64,000 nucleotides of DNA, taken from contig CM055100.1 of assembly GCA_029204225.1 (NCBI GenBank), positions 34,462,645 through 34,526,644 on the forward strand, written 5' to 3'. Positions within the stretch are counted from its first letter, which is position 1. The number at the start of each line of letters is the position of its first letter. The notes beneath the pieces are model-generated. The model was not told the DNA's origin. It saw only the letters and a list, made by a program, of their open reading frames with translations, and searched no databases. This document shows, one piece after another, positions 1-11,986 of this stretch. A program made the translations under genes and the position numbers. This stretch comes from Diphasiastrum complanatum. Its lineage: Eukaryota > Streptophyta > Lycopodiopsida > Lycopodiales > Lycopodiaceae.

Positions 1-310
1 TTATTTTTCTGTAACATATCGGCCAATGGCCCAACTACATGTGAGGATTTGGTTTTATCCCATCTATTGACACTATAAAACCCAAATATGCAATTTTCTT
101 TTTGAATAATTCGCTCTTTATTATTAGCAAACTCTCAAAGTTGACAACATAGTTCTAAGGTGCTTCACATGTGCAACATCACCACAACTGTAAACAAGTA
201 TGTCGTCAACAAAGTTGACCACAAACTTGCCAGTAAATGGTCTAAACACATCGTTCATAACATCATAAATGTTGTAGGGGCGTTGGTGAATCCAAAGGGC
301 ATAACTAGAA
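1..310 (-). pseudogene. Ty3/Gypsy reverse transcriptase fragment
   Basis: Read on the minus strand this encodes the middle of a Gypsy reverse transcriptase: an 'EFLVMPFGFTNAPTTF' block followed by the catalytic box 'VVNFVDDILVYS' near 185-220 and then a 'HVKHLRTM' stretch. The two aspartates of the polymerase active site are present. The frame breaks between the two blocks, and again towards position 1, so no functional protein is made. The fragment runs off the window edge. It is opposite in direction to the Gypsy pieces at 0.9-2.05 kb and so is a separate insertion. Confidence 0.82.
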
Positions 311-880
311 ATTCTAGTATTTTGTCTTTGTTTCGGTAACTCGTATACATATTATGATTCTTGTTCTTATTTATTTTATTTTATCTTTAATTAGATTTAT
401 AAATCTATAAATTTTAAATTTTGAATATCATTTTTCTTTGATTTATTATCATTATTATTATTTTCTTTCTTCTTATTGGTTGTCTTTAGCTTCTTAGTCA
501 ACACTGGGTCTACTTAAGAGAATCTGGATTCTTTCGAAACCCAGTTAGCAACTTATGCTTGGGTACTGATGAGACATAAGCAATGCTATTTGGCTAAGAT
601 TATTTGTTTATTGAATTTTATATCATTGTTTTGACTTAGATCCTTTGACTTTTTGAGTTTTTTGTATATTGTTTCTAAGCTTTACCTTATGACATCATTG
701 ACTTCTCTCTATAAATTTGTGAAATTGGATATATTCCAATTTCACAAATAGATATTTTTCTGTCACTTTAGAGCACATGCAAATTGTTAATGAATTTTCG
801 TCCAAGTAGTGGCCAGCTATATGTTCTTATTTGCATATTCTGAGAGGATGCACATGCCCCTACAACTAATATGATATTTT
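311..880. other. AT-rich stretch without recognised gene
   Basis: About 570 bases of AT-rich sequence between two Gypsy remnants. I see no coding frame, repeat or promoter here that I can defend. It may be decayed retroelement sequence. Confidence 0.4.
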
Positions 881-1258
881 ACTAATCAAAACCATAGATT
901 GAGGAAGTGCCTATGTATTTACAGGTATTTTATTTCATTGAAGGACTCAGGGAGAGTTTGCGGCCTTTTGTGCGAAAGGAGCAAACACACACTATCCAGA
1001 ATGCCATTTAGATGGCTATTTATTATGAAGATGGGAAGTTCAAAGGCCAATGGCAAGGACAAAGGCAAGCTCCAGATGACGAAAAGGGTAAAGGGGTTGG
1101 TGCTCCGAAAGGCAAATGGTTGTATGGGCGGCCTAATGCCCAAGGGGGTCAACGCTCTATGTTGTCGCCATAGGACCAAGAGAGGGCAAAAAGAGACAAT
1201 CTATGCTTTGGATGCTTGGGACAACATCGGTGGAAGGAATGTCCACGAAACTAGATGA
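880..1258 (+). pseudogene. Ty3/Gypsy gag, nucleocapsid end
   Basis: A frame with several in-frame stops encodes the end of a capsid ('FIEGLRESLRPFVRKEQT'), a glutamine- and glycine-rich linker, and a zinc knuckle 'CFGCLGQHRWKEC' at about 1203-1241. The knuckle spacing is CX2CX3HX4C, one residue shorter than the classical CX2CX4HX4C. Gag normally packages the element's RNA. Here the stops at the ends of the capsid and linker show it is dead. It is followed in the same direction by a protease and the start of a reverse transcriptase, so 880-2052 is one 3'-truncated element. Confidence 0.75.
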
Positions 1259-1299
1259 GAACCACCTATAATCTTCAAGTAGAGCAGTAGTAGCAACCA

Positions 1300-1665
1300 A
1301 TGGAAGTGGAAGAGATCTTGCCAGAAGCTAATTCTGATGTTCCTCATTTGATGAATGTTTCTGTGGTGCGGAAGGTGCACACGGCTCCTCCAGTGACGCT
1401 ATTGAAAACGGCACAACATGGGTATCAATTTCCTGACACTTCTTTGATAGTTATGCGTGGACAGCTTTGTGGTAGAAGTATTTTAGTTCTATTGGACACT
1501 GGCTCCTCGCATAATGTCATAAATTCAACTCTTGTTAAGATGTTAAAAGTGACCACACAACCGTCCAAGTACCAGTACACAGTCGAGATGGCTGATGGAT
1601 GGGGTACAGAGATTTGGGACACGAGGGTTGTGAGTATGCCTTTAACTATTCAGAGTTATTCTTAG
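1300..1665 (+). pseudogene. Ty3/Gypsy retropepsin domain
   Basis: An open frame of 121 codons carries an aspartic protease core 'ILVLLDTGSSHNVI' (DTG at about 1495-1503), which would cleave the Gag-Pol polyprotein. It follows the gag fragment by about 40 bases and precedes a reverse transcriptase start. The flap and C-terminal parts lose frame near 1665. Confidence 0.78.
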
Positions 1666-1859
1666 GAGTTGGATTCGTTTGGCGTGCTTTGATGTCGTTT
1701 TGGGGATGTGTCGCCACGCAATGCGGAAGCCTTTATGGTCGTAAGCTTCATTCCATCTGTGGTGAGCGGGATGTGCCTCCAAGACCATTGGTCTCAGCTA
1801 CGCAGTCGCGTAAGGTAAGCTGTGAAGATATGTATGTTTGTTCTGTTGGATATGACTAC

Positions 1860-2052
1860 TAGTACTAGTGAGAGTAGCATGTAGCACGTGCAAGATAATA
1901 CTTCAGCTAACCTAGACCGTGAAATTAGGAGTGAGTTTGCAGATGTGTTTATTGATGATTTGCCATCTGCATTACCACCTAATAGGAATGTTGAACATAA
2001 GATTGAGCTTATTCCCGGATCCTATCCTATAAATAGACCACCTTATAAATGA
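1860..2052 (+). pseudogene. Ty3/Gypsy reverse transcriptase, N-terminal start
   Basis: The frame reads 'FADVFIDDLPSALPPNR' and continues to 'YPINRPPYK', the usual linker between protease and reverse transcriptase in Gypsy elements. It stops at about 2052, where opposite-strand chromovirus sequence begins. The RT catalytic core is therefore missing, either by truncation or because another element landed here. Confidence 0.75.
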
Positions 2053-2905
2053 GTTTGAGAGAGGAAGAGGAGGTGTGGAAATGTAACTGCTAGTAATTGA
2101 ATGTGTACTGCAAGTATCCACCAAAGCAATATACTCTCGCCCCAAAATGCGGACACGTAACCGAATAGAACGAGGACCAAGACGCCCAGCCCAAGTAGCA
2201 TAAGCAAGCTGTGCGGCGGAAGCAGGATCATCAGGAAGCGGGTCAGCCAGCTCATCAACAGAATGTGGGTCAGGAGTATCAAGAATCTGGATATAAACAT
2301 CAGAATCATCAGGAGTAAGAGCCTCATGGTAAAAAACAGCGGTAGGAGGACCAAGAGACTGTTGACAATCACGGGCTAGATGATCTGGACTCTTACAGCG
2401 ATAACATAGGCGCTTCAAACTCTGCGGCTGAATAATGTTGAACAAAGGCAGGACGGGGTGTAGGAGGGCGAGGAGGAACGGTAGTAGAAGAAGCCAAAGT
2501 AGGAGAAGCAGTGGAATGAGAACGAGAAAATCGAGAAGAAGTGGATAACTCAGGATACTTATGCTGCAAGGTAGTAGCCAAGGAGATAGAGGAATAGCAC
2601 TATATGAAGGGAGACCAAACATACTACTAAAGGCACCTCCTAAAGATGGAGATGGAGCAGGAGCAGGTGTAAATAAAGGTGCTTTACTAGGACGATGAAG
2701 AATGTCTGGGGGGGGTGGTTTCCCCTCGTGGTAGGATAGTCTCAAGGCTAGAAAGAATACGATCAATACGATTCTCAAGATGATCCATGCGGGAATCAAT
2801 ATGTGTAAAATGATCAACTAAAGAGCTCTGCGGTGGGTCTTCCGATGAAGAAGTCGCCATAGGGACTAAGGAAGAGACAAAACTTGAGGGAGAGGATGTT
2901 TGCAA
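2053..2905 (-). pseudogene. Chromovirus-type Gypsy gag and protease remnant
   Basis: Minus-strand remnant with an N-terminal coiled stretch ('HFTHIDSRMDHLENRIDRI'), a proline/serine-rich linker, 'TLQHKYPEL', a zinc knuckle 'CYRCKSPDHLARDC' near 2370-2410 and the protease lead-in 'AQLAYATWAGRLGPRSIRLR'. The protease active site reads DTC instead of DTG or DSG, so catalysis would be lost. The parts lie in different frames. The knuckle-to-protease segment is clearly related to the chromovirus ORF at 52.9-53.6 kb, so this is another copy of that family. Confidence 0.78.
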
Positions 2906-3545
2906 CTTGGTCTAACTTCCAAAATCACCAAAAAAATGGCACAAAAACAGCGAATCAAGATGGATAATAATCAAAAAATAAGGGGCTGAGAAAGTAGAAT
3001 AATGGACAGCAAAGACGCAAGGCCAATAAGTAGAAGGGTTTTAACAAAATGGAAAAAGGAAAGAGGAGGGTGTGAGGCAGCAAAATGACAAATATGAGAG
3101 GGAAATAGGGGGCTGGAAAAGAGCAGTATGTGAGCAAAAAGACAGCAAGTAGGTGCAAAAAAAAGAAAGTGCAAATGGGCGCAAGCAATACCTGGGTGGG
3201 TGCTGATCCGTCGTCCAATCAGTAGTGCCAACAAAGAGAGGTAAAAGCTGAAGATATGACAGATGCGCCAACCAGCCACCAATTCGAATCCTCAACTCAC
3301 GCCAAATAAGCTGAAAAAAGTGCTGAAAGAGGGCGCTAGACAGCCAACAAATAATCAGCAAAATGAGCAGCAAGTCGATGGAGAAATCCGTTGAGAATGG
3401 TGAGATAATAGGGCGCTGGGCAGCAACTACCAAGATTCACAATATGCTGAAAAATAGGCTGGAAAAGGTGCTGAAGTAAGGCGCCAATCATCCTCCAATC
3501 ACTAGCCGAAACGGACAAGAAGTCGGTGAAGTTTGAGTTCTTACA
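2906..3545 (-). mobile_element. Leader region of the 2-kb Gypsy remnant
   Basis: Upstream (minus strand) of the gag start lies about 640 bases built from degenerate repeats of a 'GGCGC...CAGC' type motif, with several copies of 'gtgctgaa' and 'ccaatca' on the plus strand. It reads as the untranslated leader of the retroelement. No LTR boundary is clear; 'ctcttatagctc' near 3550 may be a decayed primer-binding site. Confidence 0.4.
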
Positions 3546-4056
3546 TGCTCTTATAGCTCAAAGGCCAAAAAGAACAAGAAAATGACCAAGACAGTACTTC
3601 GGTTACACGAATTTTGCATGCCTAGTCATGTTTCCGAAGACTTGATCTAGTATAGTGATGTTTTGAAATTTTGCAGATTTGTTTTAAAATCTTTCACCTA
3701 GAATTTTTGCTTTTGGTTATAATATTGTCACAAGTTTATGCAATTAACATGATTTAAATTGCACTATATGGGCATTATGCCTTTTAGACTTTTAAGCGCA
3801 TGGATTGTTTTCGACAGTCAAAAGTAGGATTCATAGTGGAGATAAAGCCCTCTTAGAATAGAATTATGACAAAGTGGGAGGATCTTGTTGATGATGAGTC
3901 TAGAGAAGAACAATAGAGATGCTTCAGAAAGAAAATTAGATAATCTGTATTTCAAGTGAAGCCTCAAATGTGGTTTTTTTAAAGCATATGTGGCATAATT
4001 CACCCCCATAAATCTGCCAAGTTTACAATTTTTTTTGTTTATGTCCCTATTTTCAG
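3546..4056 (+). other. Probable intron upstream of B3 exon
   Basis: AT-rich sequence ending in a good splice acceptor, a T-rich tract followed by 'cctattttcag', directly before the B3 exon. I found no earlier B3 exon in it. Confidence 0.45.
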
Positions 4057-4320
4057 ACAATTCCAAAGGAATTTTGTGACAGATATTTTCAGTTTTCTCA
4101 ACATGGACATGTGACTTTTGAAGATCCTATAGGAAGAACTTGGTCTATTGACACTTACAAAAATAGCCAAGGATACTTTCAGTTTTGCAGCAGGGGCTGG
4201 GACAGTTTTGCCAGAAGCAACAATATCAAGCTTTACGATTTCGTTCTTTTTAAACTTGTCGCAAATTGTTATCTAAAAGTGCAGGTCTTCAGCACCGGTG
4301 GCCTTTTAAAAAAAAACTAA
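4057..4320 (+). CDS. B3 DNA-binding domain exon (REM-like)
   Basis: This exon opens after a splice acceptor at 4055-4056 and ends in TAA at 4318-4320, giving 87 codons without interruption. It has the plan of a plant B3 domain: 'TIPKEFCDRYFQF' (first strand and loop), 'DPIGRTWSI' (the DP-G-W core), 'GYFQFCSRGWDSFARSNNI' (helix and GW..FA..N motif), then 'YDFVLFKLV' and 'KVQVFSTGG'. B3 proteins are plant-specific transcription factors that bind DNA in the nucleus. Only the C-terminal part of the gene is here; the first exon is not visible in the 4 kb upstream, where Gypsy fragments lie. The frame is clean, so this is either a real gene disrupted upstream or a recent fragment. A 243-bp duplication follows immediately. 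Confidence 0.8.
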   Translation, partial: TIPKEFCDRYFQFSQHGHVTFEDPIGRTWSIDTYKNSQGYFQFCSRGWDSFARSNNIKLYDFVLFKLVANCYLKVQVFSTGGLLKKN

Positions 4321-4360
4321 GCTTGATTAGACAATGAGTAGCATCAGGAATTAAGAGATG

Positions 4361-4846
4361 AGCCATTCTTTCATGTCTGGTAGTCGTAAGTTTTCAGGGT
4401 CAATTATGAAAATATGCTAGTAGCCTTTTCTGATCTATTGATACATAATAGCATGAGGCGTTAACACAAGTAGGACAGGCCTGTGCAACCAAAAAGACCA
4501 TAAACTTTTTGTTATGATGATGTGGGATACTAGAATAAGGATTACTTGTATTTTTATTATTGATTGCTATTGGAGAAAGGGATGAAATTGTGAGCCATTG
4601 TGGAGCCATTCACTCATGTCTGGTAGTCGTAAGTTTTCAGGGTCAATTATGAAAATATGCTAGTAGCCTTTTCTGATCTATTGATACATAATAGCATGAG
4701 GCGTTAACACAAGTAGGACAGGCCTGTGCAACCAAAAAGACCATAAACTTTTTGTTATGATGATGTGGGATAGTAGAATAAGGATTACTTGTATTTTCAT
4801 TATTGATTGCTATTGGAGAAAGGGATGAAATTGTGAGCCATTGTGG
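4361..4846. repeat. 243-bp direct tandem duplication
   Basis: The block starting 'agccattc..tcatgtctgg' at 4361 is repeated from about 4604 with only a few mismatches (for example 'tactagaataagg' versus 'tagtagaataagg'). Two units are present, period 243. It lies just past the B3 stop codon. The reading frames through it on both strands are by-products of the repeat. Confidence 0.9.
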
Positions 4847-4849
4847 TCT

Positions 4850-6400
4850 CAATCTACATGATAAAGAAATGTATCTGAGCACCATGTGTTCCCTTCAAAA
4901 CTTCCCTTTATTGAGAAGGATTTTGTACAGGCCCAAAATTGTAAATATTCTTATATGGTGTTTGTTTGTATTCCATCTTTTGTATTGGAGTGGAAGAGAA
5001 AAGTCTCATTTGGGCTGCTGAAACTTTTGGCCTTTTAACTTCTAATTTCTTTTCGTATAATAGCTTTGAAAATAGCTATATAGGCAACAGATGTGCATCC
5101 TCTTTGAGATGTAAGTTTCCTTTGTGTTCTTTGTAGTTGTCCTAAAGCCACTTTTTATAGTAAGAATCATAGATTATTTTTAGATGATTCAAACTTCACA
5201 TTGCCACCTGTAGATGAAAGAACTCTTTTAGGCTTCTTGTTTATTTGCAACAAGGAATTGAGCACTTGGTGAGGATTAGGCTTAGTCTAATAGGACACAA
5301 TGAATAATGACGACTATAAACCCAATTTTATAAGATTTGCATAAGAGGCATCCGCGGTTTGTTGCTTGCCATAGTTTATGGTTCCATTTTTGGTTTTTTA
5401 TAGGTATCGTCTATTGATTTAGTGTTATATGCTTTGAGCTTCCCTCTGTCCGCAAGTTATGCAACATATATTATGTTTTCATGTTTTGTTCCTTCAACTA
5501 GCTTGTAGCTTTGTTCACTAGGAAATATATAGCAACCCCAGTTAGAATATTCATCTTCGTTATATTCTCAAGCTGTTTTGCATCATTTCATTTTTATAAC
5601 AATATTTCTCTTAAATTTTCTTAGAATTGATGCGAATGAAACTAGGATATAAATGTAGATACGTTTCTCAAATGCACAACATTCTTAGCATTTATAACAT
5701 GCTTTCACTTCATTCAAAGCAGACTTGAAGAAAAATCTCTTTGCAATGATTGCAAGCTCATGAAAAGAACTTGGGAGTTTATGGTTTATGTGAGTAAGGC
5801 TCTTCCAAGAATGTTGAATGAGCAAATGGCAAGTATTTTCAATTGCAAAGTTTTCTACTTAAGCAGATGGTTTTAGGTGCAAAATACATTTGGAAGTAGA
5901 CTTCATATCTAAACCAAAATTTAAACTTGAAGATATCACTTGTATTAACTTTTGCAAAACTAATTTCTCTTGCAACTATCTCACCTACAAATTACATCAT
6001 TCCATGAAAAGTTTCTTTGGTCTCAGGTTCGAGCCTCCCCTTGGAAACCAAGAAGCATTCCATGAAAAGTGAGCTAAGTTTTACACCATTGATTGGCTAG
6101 TAATTATTCTCAAGATTATCTACTTCACAAGTCTATTGAGGAGATTGGTACAAAACCAAAGATTGATTTGAGGAGCAAATCCAACTGTTTTCATCATCTC
6201 AAAGGATTGCTCTTTTGTGCACATTTTGGCTACCATTTGGGGCAATAATAGTGTGTTTTCTTTAAGAAAAAAGTCAATACATAGAGCTCTTATTATGTGC
6301 AAGCATACTTCCGTATTGTAGTTAAAACCGAATGCCTCTTAAATCTAAACAAGAGTATTGTTTACTAAAGCTTACCCTAGATTTCAAGGTATACCCCCCC
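4850..6400. other. Intergenic, no recognised gene
   Basis: About 1.5 kb of AT-rich sequence. A polymerase-III B-box-like motif 'GGTTCGAGCC' at about 6027-6036 could be the remains of a tRNA-derived SINE, but I see no convincing A box. Nothing else is recognised. Confidence 0.4.
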
Positions 6401-6404
6401 CTCC

Positions 6405-6406
<2 letters not shown>

Positions 6407-6470
<64 letters not shown>
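6407..6470. repeat. (CT)n microsatellite
   Basis: An uninterrupted run of about 32 CT units preceded by a C-rich tract. Unlike the runs at 23.7 and 30.6 kb it is not inside the Copia LTR family. Confidence 0.95.
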
Positions 6471-6475
<5 letters not shown>

Positions 6476-8390
6476 AGATTTAAGGATTATATTTTGTTCT
6501 TCTTCAATGTCTTAGATATTCATTTCAAAAAAGATTTCCCCCCTTGGATTCACTTTTTTCTTGGCTTTTATGGTTTAATTTTTGTTCTTTACATTATATT
6601 TGGTTGCTTGAGTTGTAAACTTGGCCAGCCTACATACTTATATGACTAGCCACGACCGCATTGAACGCCCATTTTTTGCCATCATCAAACTTTGGATTGG
6701 CGCGATTCAGAAATGGATGACCTCTTTCAACGACTAATAAAAATCTTTAATTTAAGGAAAGCCACAATAATTCCTTCTTTTTGGATCGCACTCATCTCTC
6801 ACATTTGCTAATCATAACATCATTAATAATACCAAACAAACATTTTCCATTCTGTCCACATAATTTAAGACAATGAGAAAATATGCAAACTTTCATCCGA
6901 GATAGAAGCATGAAATCAAGAACCATTAGTGCTTATCAAGAGCTACAAAAAACATTGCAAAAGCTGAATCCTCCATAGCTTAGCACAAAACAAAAGCTTT
7001 TTGCCTTTTACATATCTGAAAAAATGGTCTATGAAAATGTCTCCTGCTCCTCTATTATAGCAACAGCCTCAACAGCTTGCAGATGGGAGAGAAAGACAAC
7101 CGTTCCTAGCCTTTTCTAGCAGTTACTATCAAAACGACCCTATCAAAACATTCTTGTCAGAACAACAGCCATAATTTTGCACTTAGGCATAGTATTTGAA
7201 TTAGAATTTAGGAGGCAAGGCTCAAGCCCACATGGCTCAAGGAGCATAATATCTCGCTACTTATCAATTTTTTGGAGATTATCCATAGGTTTTGTATGTA
7301 ATTTTGTGATCAGGGAAATAGCAATTTAACACATGAATTACATTGGACCTGTTAGTGGTAACATAAGCTCATCCCTAGAGATAATTCTCTCTATGGTGTC
7401 CTGCTATTACAATTTATACATTTTTTCAGCTTTTTCATGCTAATCATAAGCCTTTTTCTTTACCGCAATGAATAGCAGGCTCTATAGACTTAATTAGTGC
7501 TCATGTTTATCTAAGGCAATTTGTCTAAAGCAACATTTAAGATTGGAGTTATTGAACTGTCTACGATATTATCTAAAGTGTCTACACTAGTTTCTACCTT
7601 GGCAAGACATATTATCCGAATCTAAAACAATTGTCGAATTCATAAAGACACGGATGATGCTTTCTATAGTAGGCTATCTAAATTAGGGGATGAAGGTATA
7701 TGAGTTCAACAATTTAAAAGACATTATTATGAGCTATTTCTCATTCTGGAGGCAATACCATTATTGTAAACTAAAGGCTCATAAGATTTCTAAGGGCTAC
7801 AAAGGAATCCCTTTTGAGCCAAATTAGAATCGACCCAAATAAAAGCTCTCCTTTCTCTCTCATCGAAAGAAAGCTAGGGCACTACAGTTTTGGAAGTTGC
7901 TGGGGTGGTTTCCAGCGGCTGTTCTGAGTCAACCTACCATAGTTTTTTAGTGCATTTTCCTTCTTCATTCTCTATTGGCCCGGGGCACTGCTCATCCACA
8001 TATACATTGTTTCTCCTTTTTTTCATTCATGCAAATCAGATTTTATGCACAGGTTAACAAGGCAAACGTGGCATCGTTGCTTCATCTCATACATATCTGA
8101 ATCAGCCACCATCGTTCTACAGATTCAGTGCATTCTTAGTGGCCGGATCCTGGGCAGCGGTTATTCAAGCACGTAATAGATTCTTTGTGATGATTATGCC
8201 CAGTTTTTGGGCTCTTTAAAAAGTAGAAAATGTCACTGGCTTTTTAAAAAAAAAATTTGACCCAAAAAAAAATGCACGTCAGTCTGCACACATCAGCCTA
8301 CCACGTGGCAGTTTCTGACTGATCCAAAAAAAGTCGGAGTGCCTATTATGCTTTATTCATGGCATGTGAAAAAGTCAAAGAATCCATTAC
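6471..8390. other. Intergenic, no recognised gene
   Basis: Nearly 2 kb with no coding frame, LTR or repeat that I can identify. Confidence 0.4.
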
Positions 8391-8393
8391 GCA

Positions 8394-8485
8394 ATGGAAT
8401 GGGCCGGGCACAGGCCATTCTGCCCGGTAAGGCTTTCCATAATTTTTTTAGGCGAGGCCCTGGGCAGAATCCCGGCCCATTCCAT
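8394..8485. repeat. Short inverted repeat / foldback
   Basis: The left arm begins 'atggaatgggccggg' and the right arm, read in reverse complement, is 'atggaatgggccgggattctgccc'. The left arm carries an 8-base insertion ('cacaggcc') before its 'attctgccc'. The loop is about 36 bases. It could be a tiny MITE or a hairpin; no target duplication is clear. Confidence 0.7.
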
Positions 8486-8818
8486 AGTACATTTGTAGCA
8501 ACATCCTTGTGTTTTCTAGTGACAGATATGGCTTATCAACACTTTTCTACATGGCATTTCTTCTAACAGCAAAGTTGACAACGCACCTTTTCTTGTTGCC
8601 ATCTCAAATCTAGTGGCACATTCTAGTCATCCTTTATTAGCGAGCCTGTAGTGCACTTTCATTCAATATTCTTTCAACCAATGTATTCATTGAAGGGCCA
8701 CGACGACTAAGACACCCTTCAATGGTTGTTTTCTTGATCTCTAGTGGTTGTCTACAAGCATTTGACAATTTCTAACCTAGTTTTCTACTGTTGATCTTGT
8801 TGGAAATTTTCTATTGAA

Positions 8819-9511
8819 TGTCAGAAATGGTAAACTCTTGCAACTTTGCCGCGAAGCGAAGGTCGAATGGCGAACAATTCACGAAAGTCAACGTACCTCG
8901 AAAACCCTAAGACACAAAGCAAAGCATAACTCGAAGGTCGAATGATTCGCGAAAGTCAAACATGCCTCCAGAACTAAAAAAACACGACAGAAACGAAAAG
9001 AAACGAAAGAAAATCTTAACAAGCGTGGAGTGGAGTCTTAAACTTCACGCCCAGCTGAAACAGTTAGCAATAACGGAGAGTAACTAATTAGTTGATTAGC
9101 GTTAACTACTCTTGTAATTCTCTGTTTAGCTATCTTGTAAACTCCACACAGTGAAGATATAAACCTTTTCTGGATAAAAAAGAATACACAGAAAATGTGC
9201 GTGAGTAGAACAGAAAAGAAAAAGAATAGAAACAAAATTGTTGTGTATGAAAGTCTGTCAACGAACAGAACACAATGAAAGAGCAAAGCGTCAGGCCGCC
9301 AACAAACGAGACACTGATCATCTCGCTCTAAAAATAAACTGATAATACAGTTGCTCTATCTCGTGCATCTGCTTGTCTTCCGTTGTCTTGATTGCTAGAA
9401 TGATATTTGTCTTGTGATCTGTAGTCACATGTCTAGGATCTTGTAAGCTTTCGCACAAGAAAATTCAAAAGAAACAAATACGTTTGCGACGAACTAAACC
9501 CGTTCTCAACA
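8819..9511 (+). repeat. 5' LTR of Copia element
   Basis: Begins TGTCAG; the end is placed at 'ttctcaaca' (9511) from the CA rule and is less sure than the start. It matches 13499-14011 closely, including 'gaaggtcgaatggcgaacaa'. A standard initiator-methionine primer-binding site is not visible after it. Confidence 0.75.
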
Positions 9512-9594
9512 GGCTACAGATTATCACTACTAATATTTGAATAGTGATTTTCTAGAAAACACAATATAGCTACAACGATCCAGACAAGAGTAGC

Positions 9595-10350
9595 AATCAG
9601 TCTTGATGGCGCAAACTACAGGATATGGAAATTCAAAATCAAAACACTTCTGAAGGGCGAAGGCATCTGGTCAGTGACCGAACTCTCAGAGGTGCAGCCT
9701 CCAGAGGGAGACTTGAGGTGAGCTGAATGGATCAGGAAGGATGAGTGTGCAATGGTGATCATCGTTTCATCCATCAACGAAAATCTACTCATGCAGATTG
9801 AAGACTGCAAAAGCAGCCATGCAGCATGGGAAAGATTAAAATAGAAGTATGAAGTGAGGATTGCAGCTTTAGTGCTGCATCTTCACAATCAGCTACAATC
9901 CATACAATGGGATGACAACCAGTTAGACCAGCACGTTGAGAAAATCAGAACGATCTTTACTTAACTCGCTGCATCAGGACAGGAGCACCAAGTCCCGACA
10001 CCACAACAGCTGATGTACTTCATGAAGTCTCTACCTACGTCCTATCAGCCGTTAAGAATGCTCATACTGAGTCTACTAGATATGACATTCGACAAAGCAA
10101 TTAGTCTTGTCGCTGATGAGAGACTGATGATGGACGAAGGAGAAAGAAGCAGTGATCAAGAGAAAGCCCTCTTCATGAAAGGAAGGAAGAAAAACAAGAA
10201 CAAACCCAGATTCGACAAGACAAAGTCCTCGAATCAACAATCTTCTTTCTATGATCACTATCACAAACTTGGCCATACAACCAACAAATGCTGGTTCAAT
10301 CCACCAATAACTTGCATGCACTGCAAGAAGAAGGTCAAAAGATGCAGATA
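9595..10350 (+). pseudogene. Copia gag (UBN2 type)
   Basis: The frame 'LDGANYRIWKFKIKTLLKGE' is the conserved start of plant Copia Gag. It continues through 'AAWERLK' and 'FMKSLPTSYQPLR' to a basic stretch and a decayed zinc knuckle ('FYDHYHKLGHTTNKCW', whose first cysteine is replaced). At least three in-frame stops interrupt it. Gag would form the virus-like particle around element RNA in the cytoplasm. Confidence 0.82.
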
Positions 10351-10374
10351 GAGGTGATGAAGCCTTCACAATAC

Positions 10375-11470
10375 TTGATGAAACTTCAACGAGCTACACT
10401 GAACAAGACTACGATGTAGTCATTGATTCAGGAGCAACATCACACATCACTTGCAACAAGAAAATTTTGATCGACTTCAGAGAACTTGAAAATAATAGAG
10501 CAGTGATTCTAGGTAATGGGAGCAAACACGATGTCAAATGGATCACGACTCTACAACTGCGAACACTGTCAAGTCAAGCAGAGCTGCCAGGAGCACTCTA
10601 TGTGCCTTCATTGGTTGTTATCAGTCTCCAAGATGGCAGATCTTGGAATTTGAATTTTGTTCAATGGCAATACATGCCGCATGATCGAGAAAAATACAAA
10701 AAAATTGTTGACGGTTGGATGCAGAGAAGGAAACCTCTACCAAGCCAAGATAATCAGCAACTCTGATAGCAGATTAAATGCATAAGAAAATGAAGACCAG
10801 CTCTGGTGCAGGAGAATGTATCATCTGAACATGAGGAGCCTGTATGACATGTGTAAGAAAGACATAGTTACAGGTCTAAAGATATCAAGACTCGATACTG
10901 AGTTATGCAAAGCTTGTCAAAAAGGCAAATAACATCGAAATCCATTCACATATGAGGGAAGAAGAGCCAAAGAAGTTCTTGAGCTCATCCACTCAGATAT
11001 CTGTGGATCGATGAAAATGGATTTGCTCTCAAGATCGAGGTATTTTCTGACGTTCATAGATGATTACAGCCAGATGACTATGATCTACTACCTAAAGAAG
11101 AAATTTGAAGTGTTTGATTCCTTCAAGACGTTAGTGGCATTTGTAGAGCGACACACCTCAAAGAAGATTTAGATTATCAGATCTGACAATGGAGGTGAGT
11201 ACAAGAGCAAAGAATTTTTAAAATTCTGCCAAGAACAAGGGATCGAGCATCATTTCACTCTTGCGTACACACCAGAATATAATGGTGTCGCAGAAAGAAG
11301 AAACATGAAGCTAGTCGAAGGAGCGAGATGCATGATGGCACAGGCTCGATTGCCAAGTCAATTCTAGGTTGAGGCAATAGCTGCAGCTGTACACCTATAG
11401 AACAGATCAACAACGATAGCATTGGAAAATAAGACACTGTACGAGATGTGGACAGGTAGAAAGCCCGATC
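10375..11470 (+). pseudogene. Copia protease and integrase
   Basis: The protease site 'VIDSGATSHIT' lies at about 10425. A GAG-pre-integrase segment ('MYHLNMRSLYDMCKK', 'CKACQKGK') follows, then the integrase core with 'IHSDICG', 'FIDDYS', 'SDNGGEYKSKEF' and 'YTPEYNGVAERRN'. The DD-E residues are therefore recognisable, but several stops (for example after 'TSKKI' and 'LPSQF') kill the frame. It sits between gag and RT as expected for Copia. Confidence 0.85.
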
Positions 11471-11986
11471 TATCATACGTACGTGTGTAGCATACAAGCA
11501 CATTCCAAAAGAAAAAAGAAGCAAGCTCGATGATAAATCAGAGCAAACAATCATGGTCGGGTATAGGTACTCGAACGAATCACAAGTATACAGACTCTAC
11601 AAACCAACCGAGAAAAAGGTTGTTTCGAGTAGAGAAGCGAAGTTCGATAAGTCCACACTCCATGGACTAAAAGATGAAAAAGGCCATGAGATCTTCACAC
11701 TGTTGCCAATTCAAGAGGGAGATCGAGGACAGATGTCAAATCAGAATGTTGAGCCACAGACTCCAGAGCAGTAGAAGCAGAAGATCAACCCCACGAACAA
11801 TAAACATTCGAGCAGCGACGAAACGAACCCAAAAGGTTAACAAGACAAAGAAGACCTCCAGACCGTTACGCTGACAATCTTCAGTGGAGCGAAGACACGC
11901 AATTTGAGTACTGCAGCTTCAATGAAGAGCCAACAACCTATCAAGAAGTTGTCCAGAGTCCAGAGGGAGAATCTTGAAAGCAAGCA

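Noticed and set aside
1972-2817. 281-codon minus-strand frame with many leucines, apparently a membrane protein
   Set aside because: The leucine-rich part is a wrong-frame reading of the gag linker; only the knuckle-protease end is real.
4400-4885. Two near-identical minus-strand frames of 69-80 codons
   Set aside because: They come from the 243-bp duplication and show no coding features.
6120-6302. Possible PPR-type exon on the minus strand
   Set aside because: No 35-residue repeat register or helix pair could be aligned.
6332-6649. Open frame with a long Leu-Ser repeat
   Set aside because: Translation of a (CT)n microsatellite; no coding sense outside it. The same applies at 30627-30812 and to the frames through 56384-56455.
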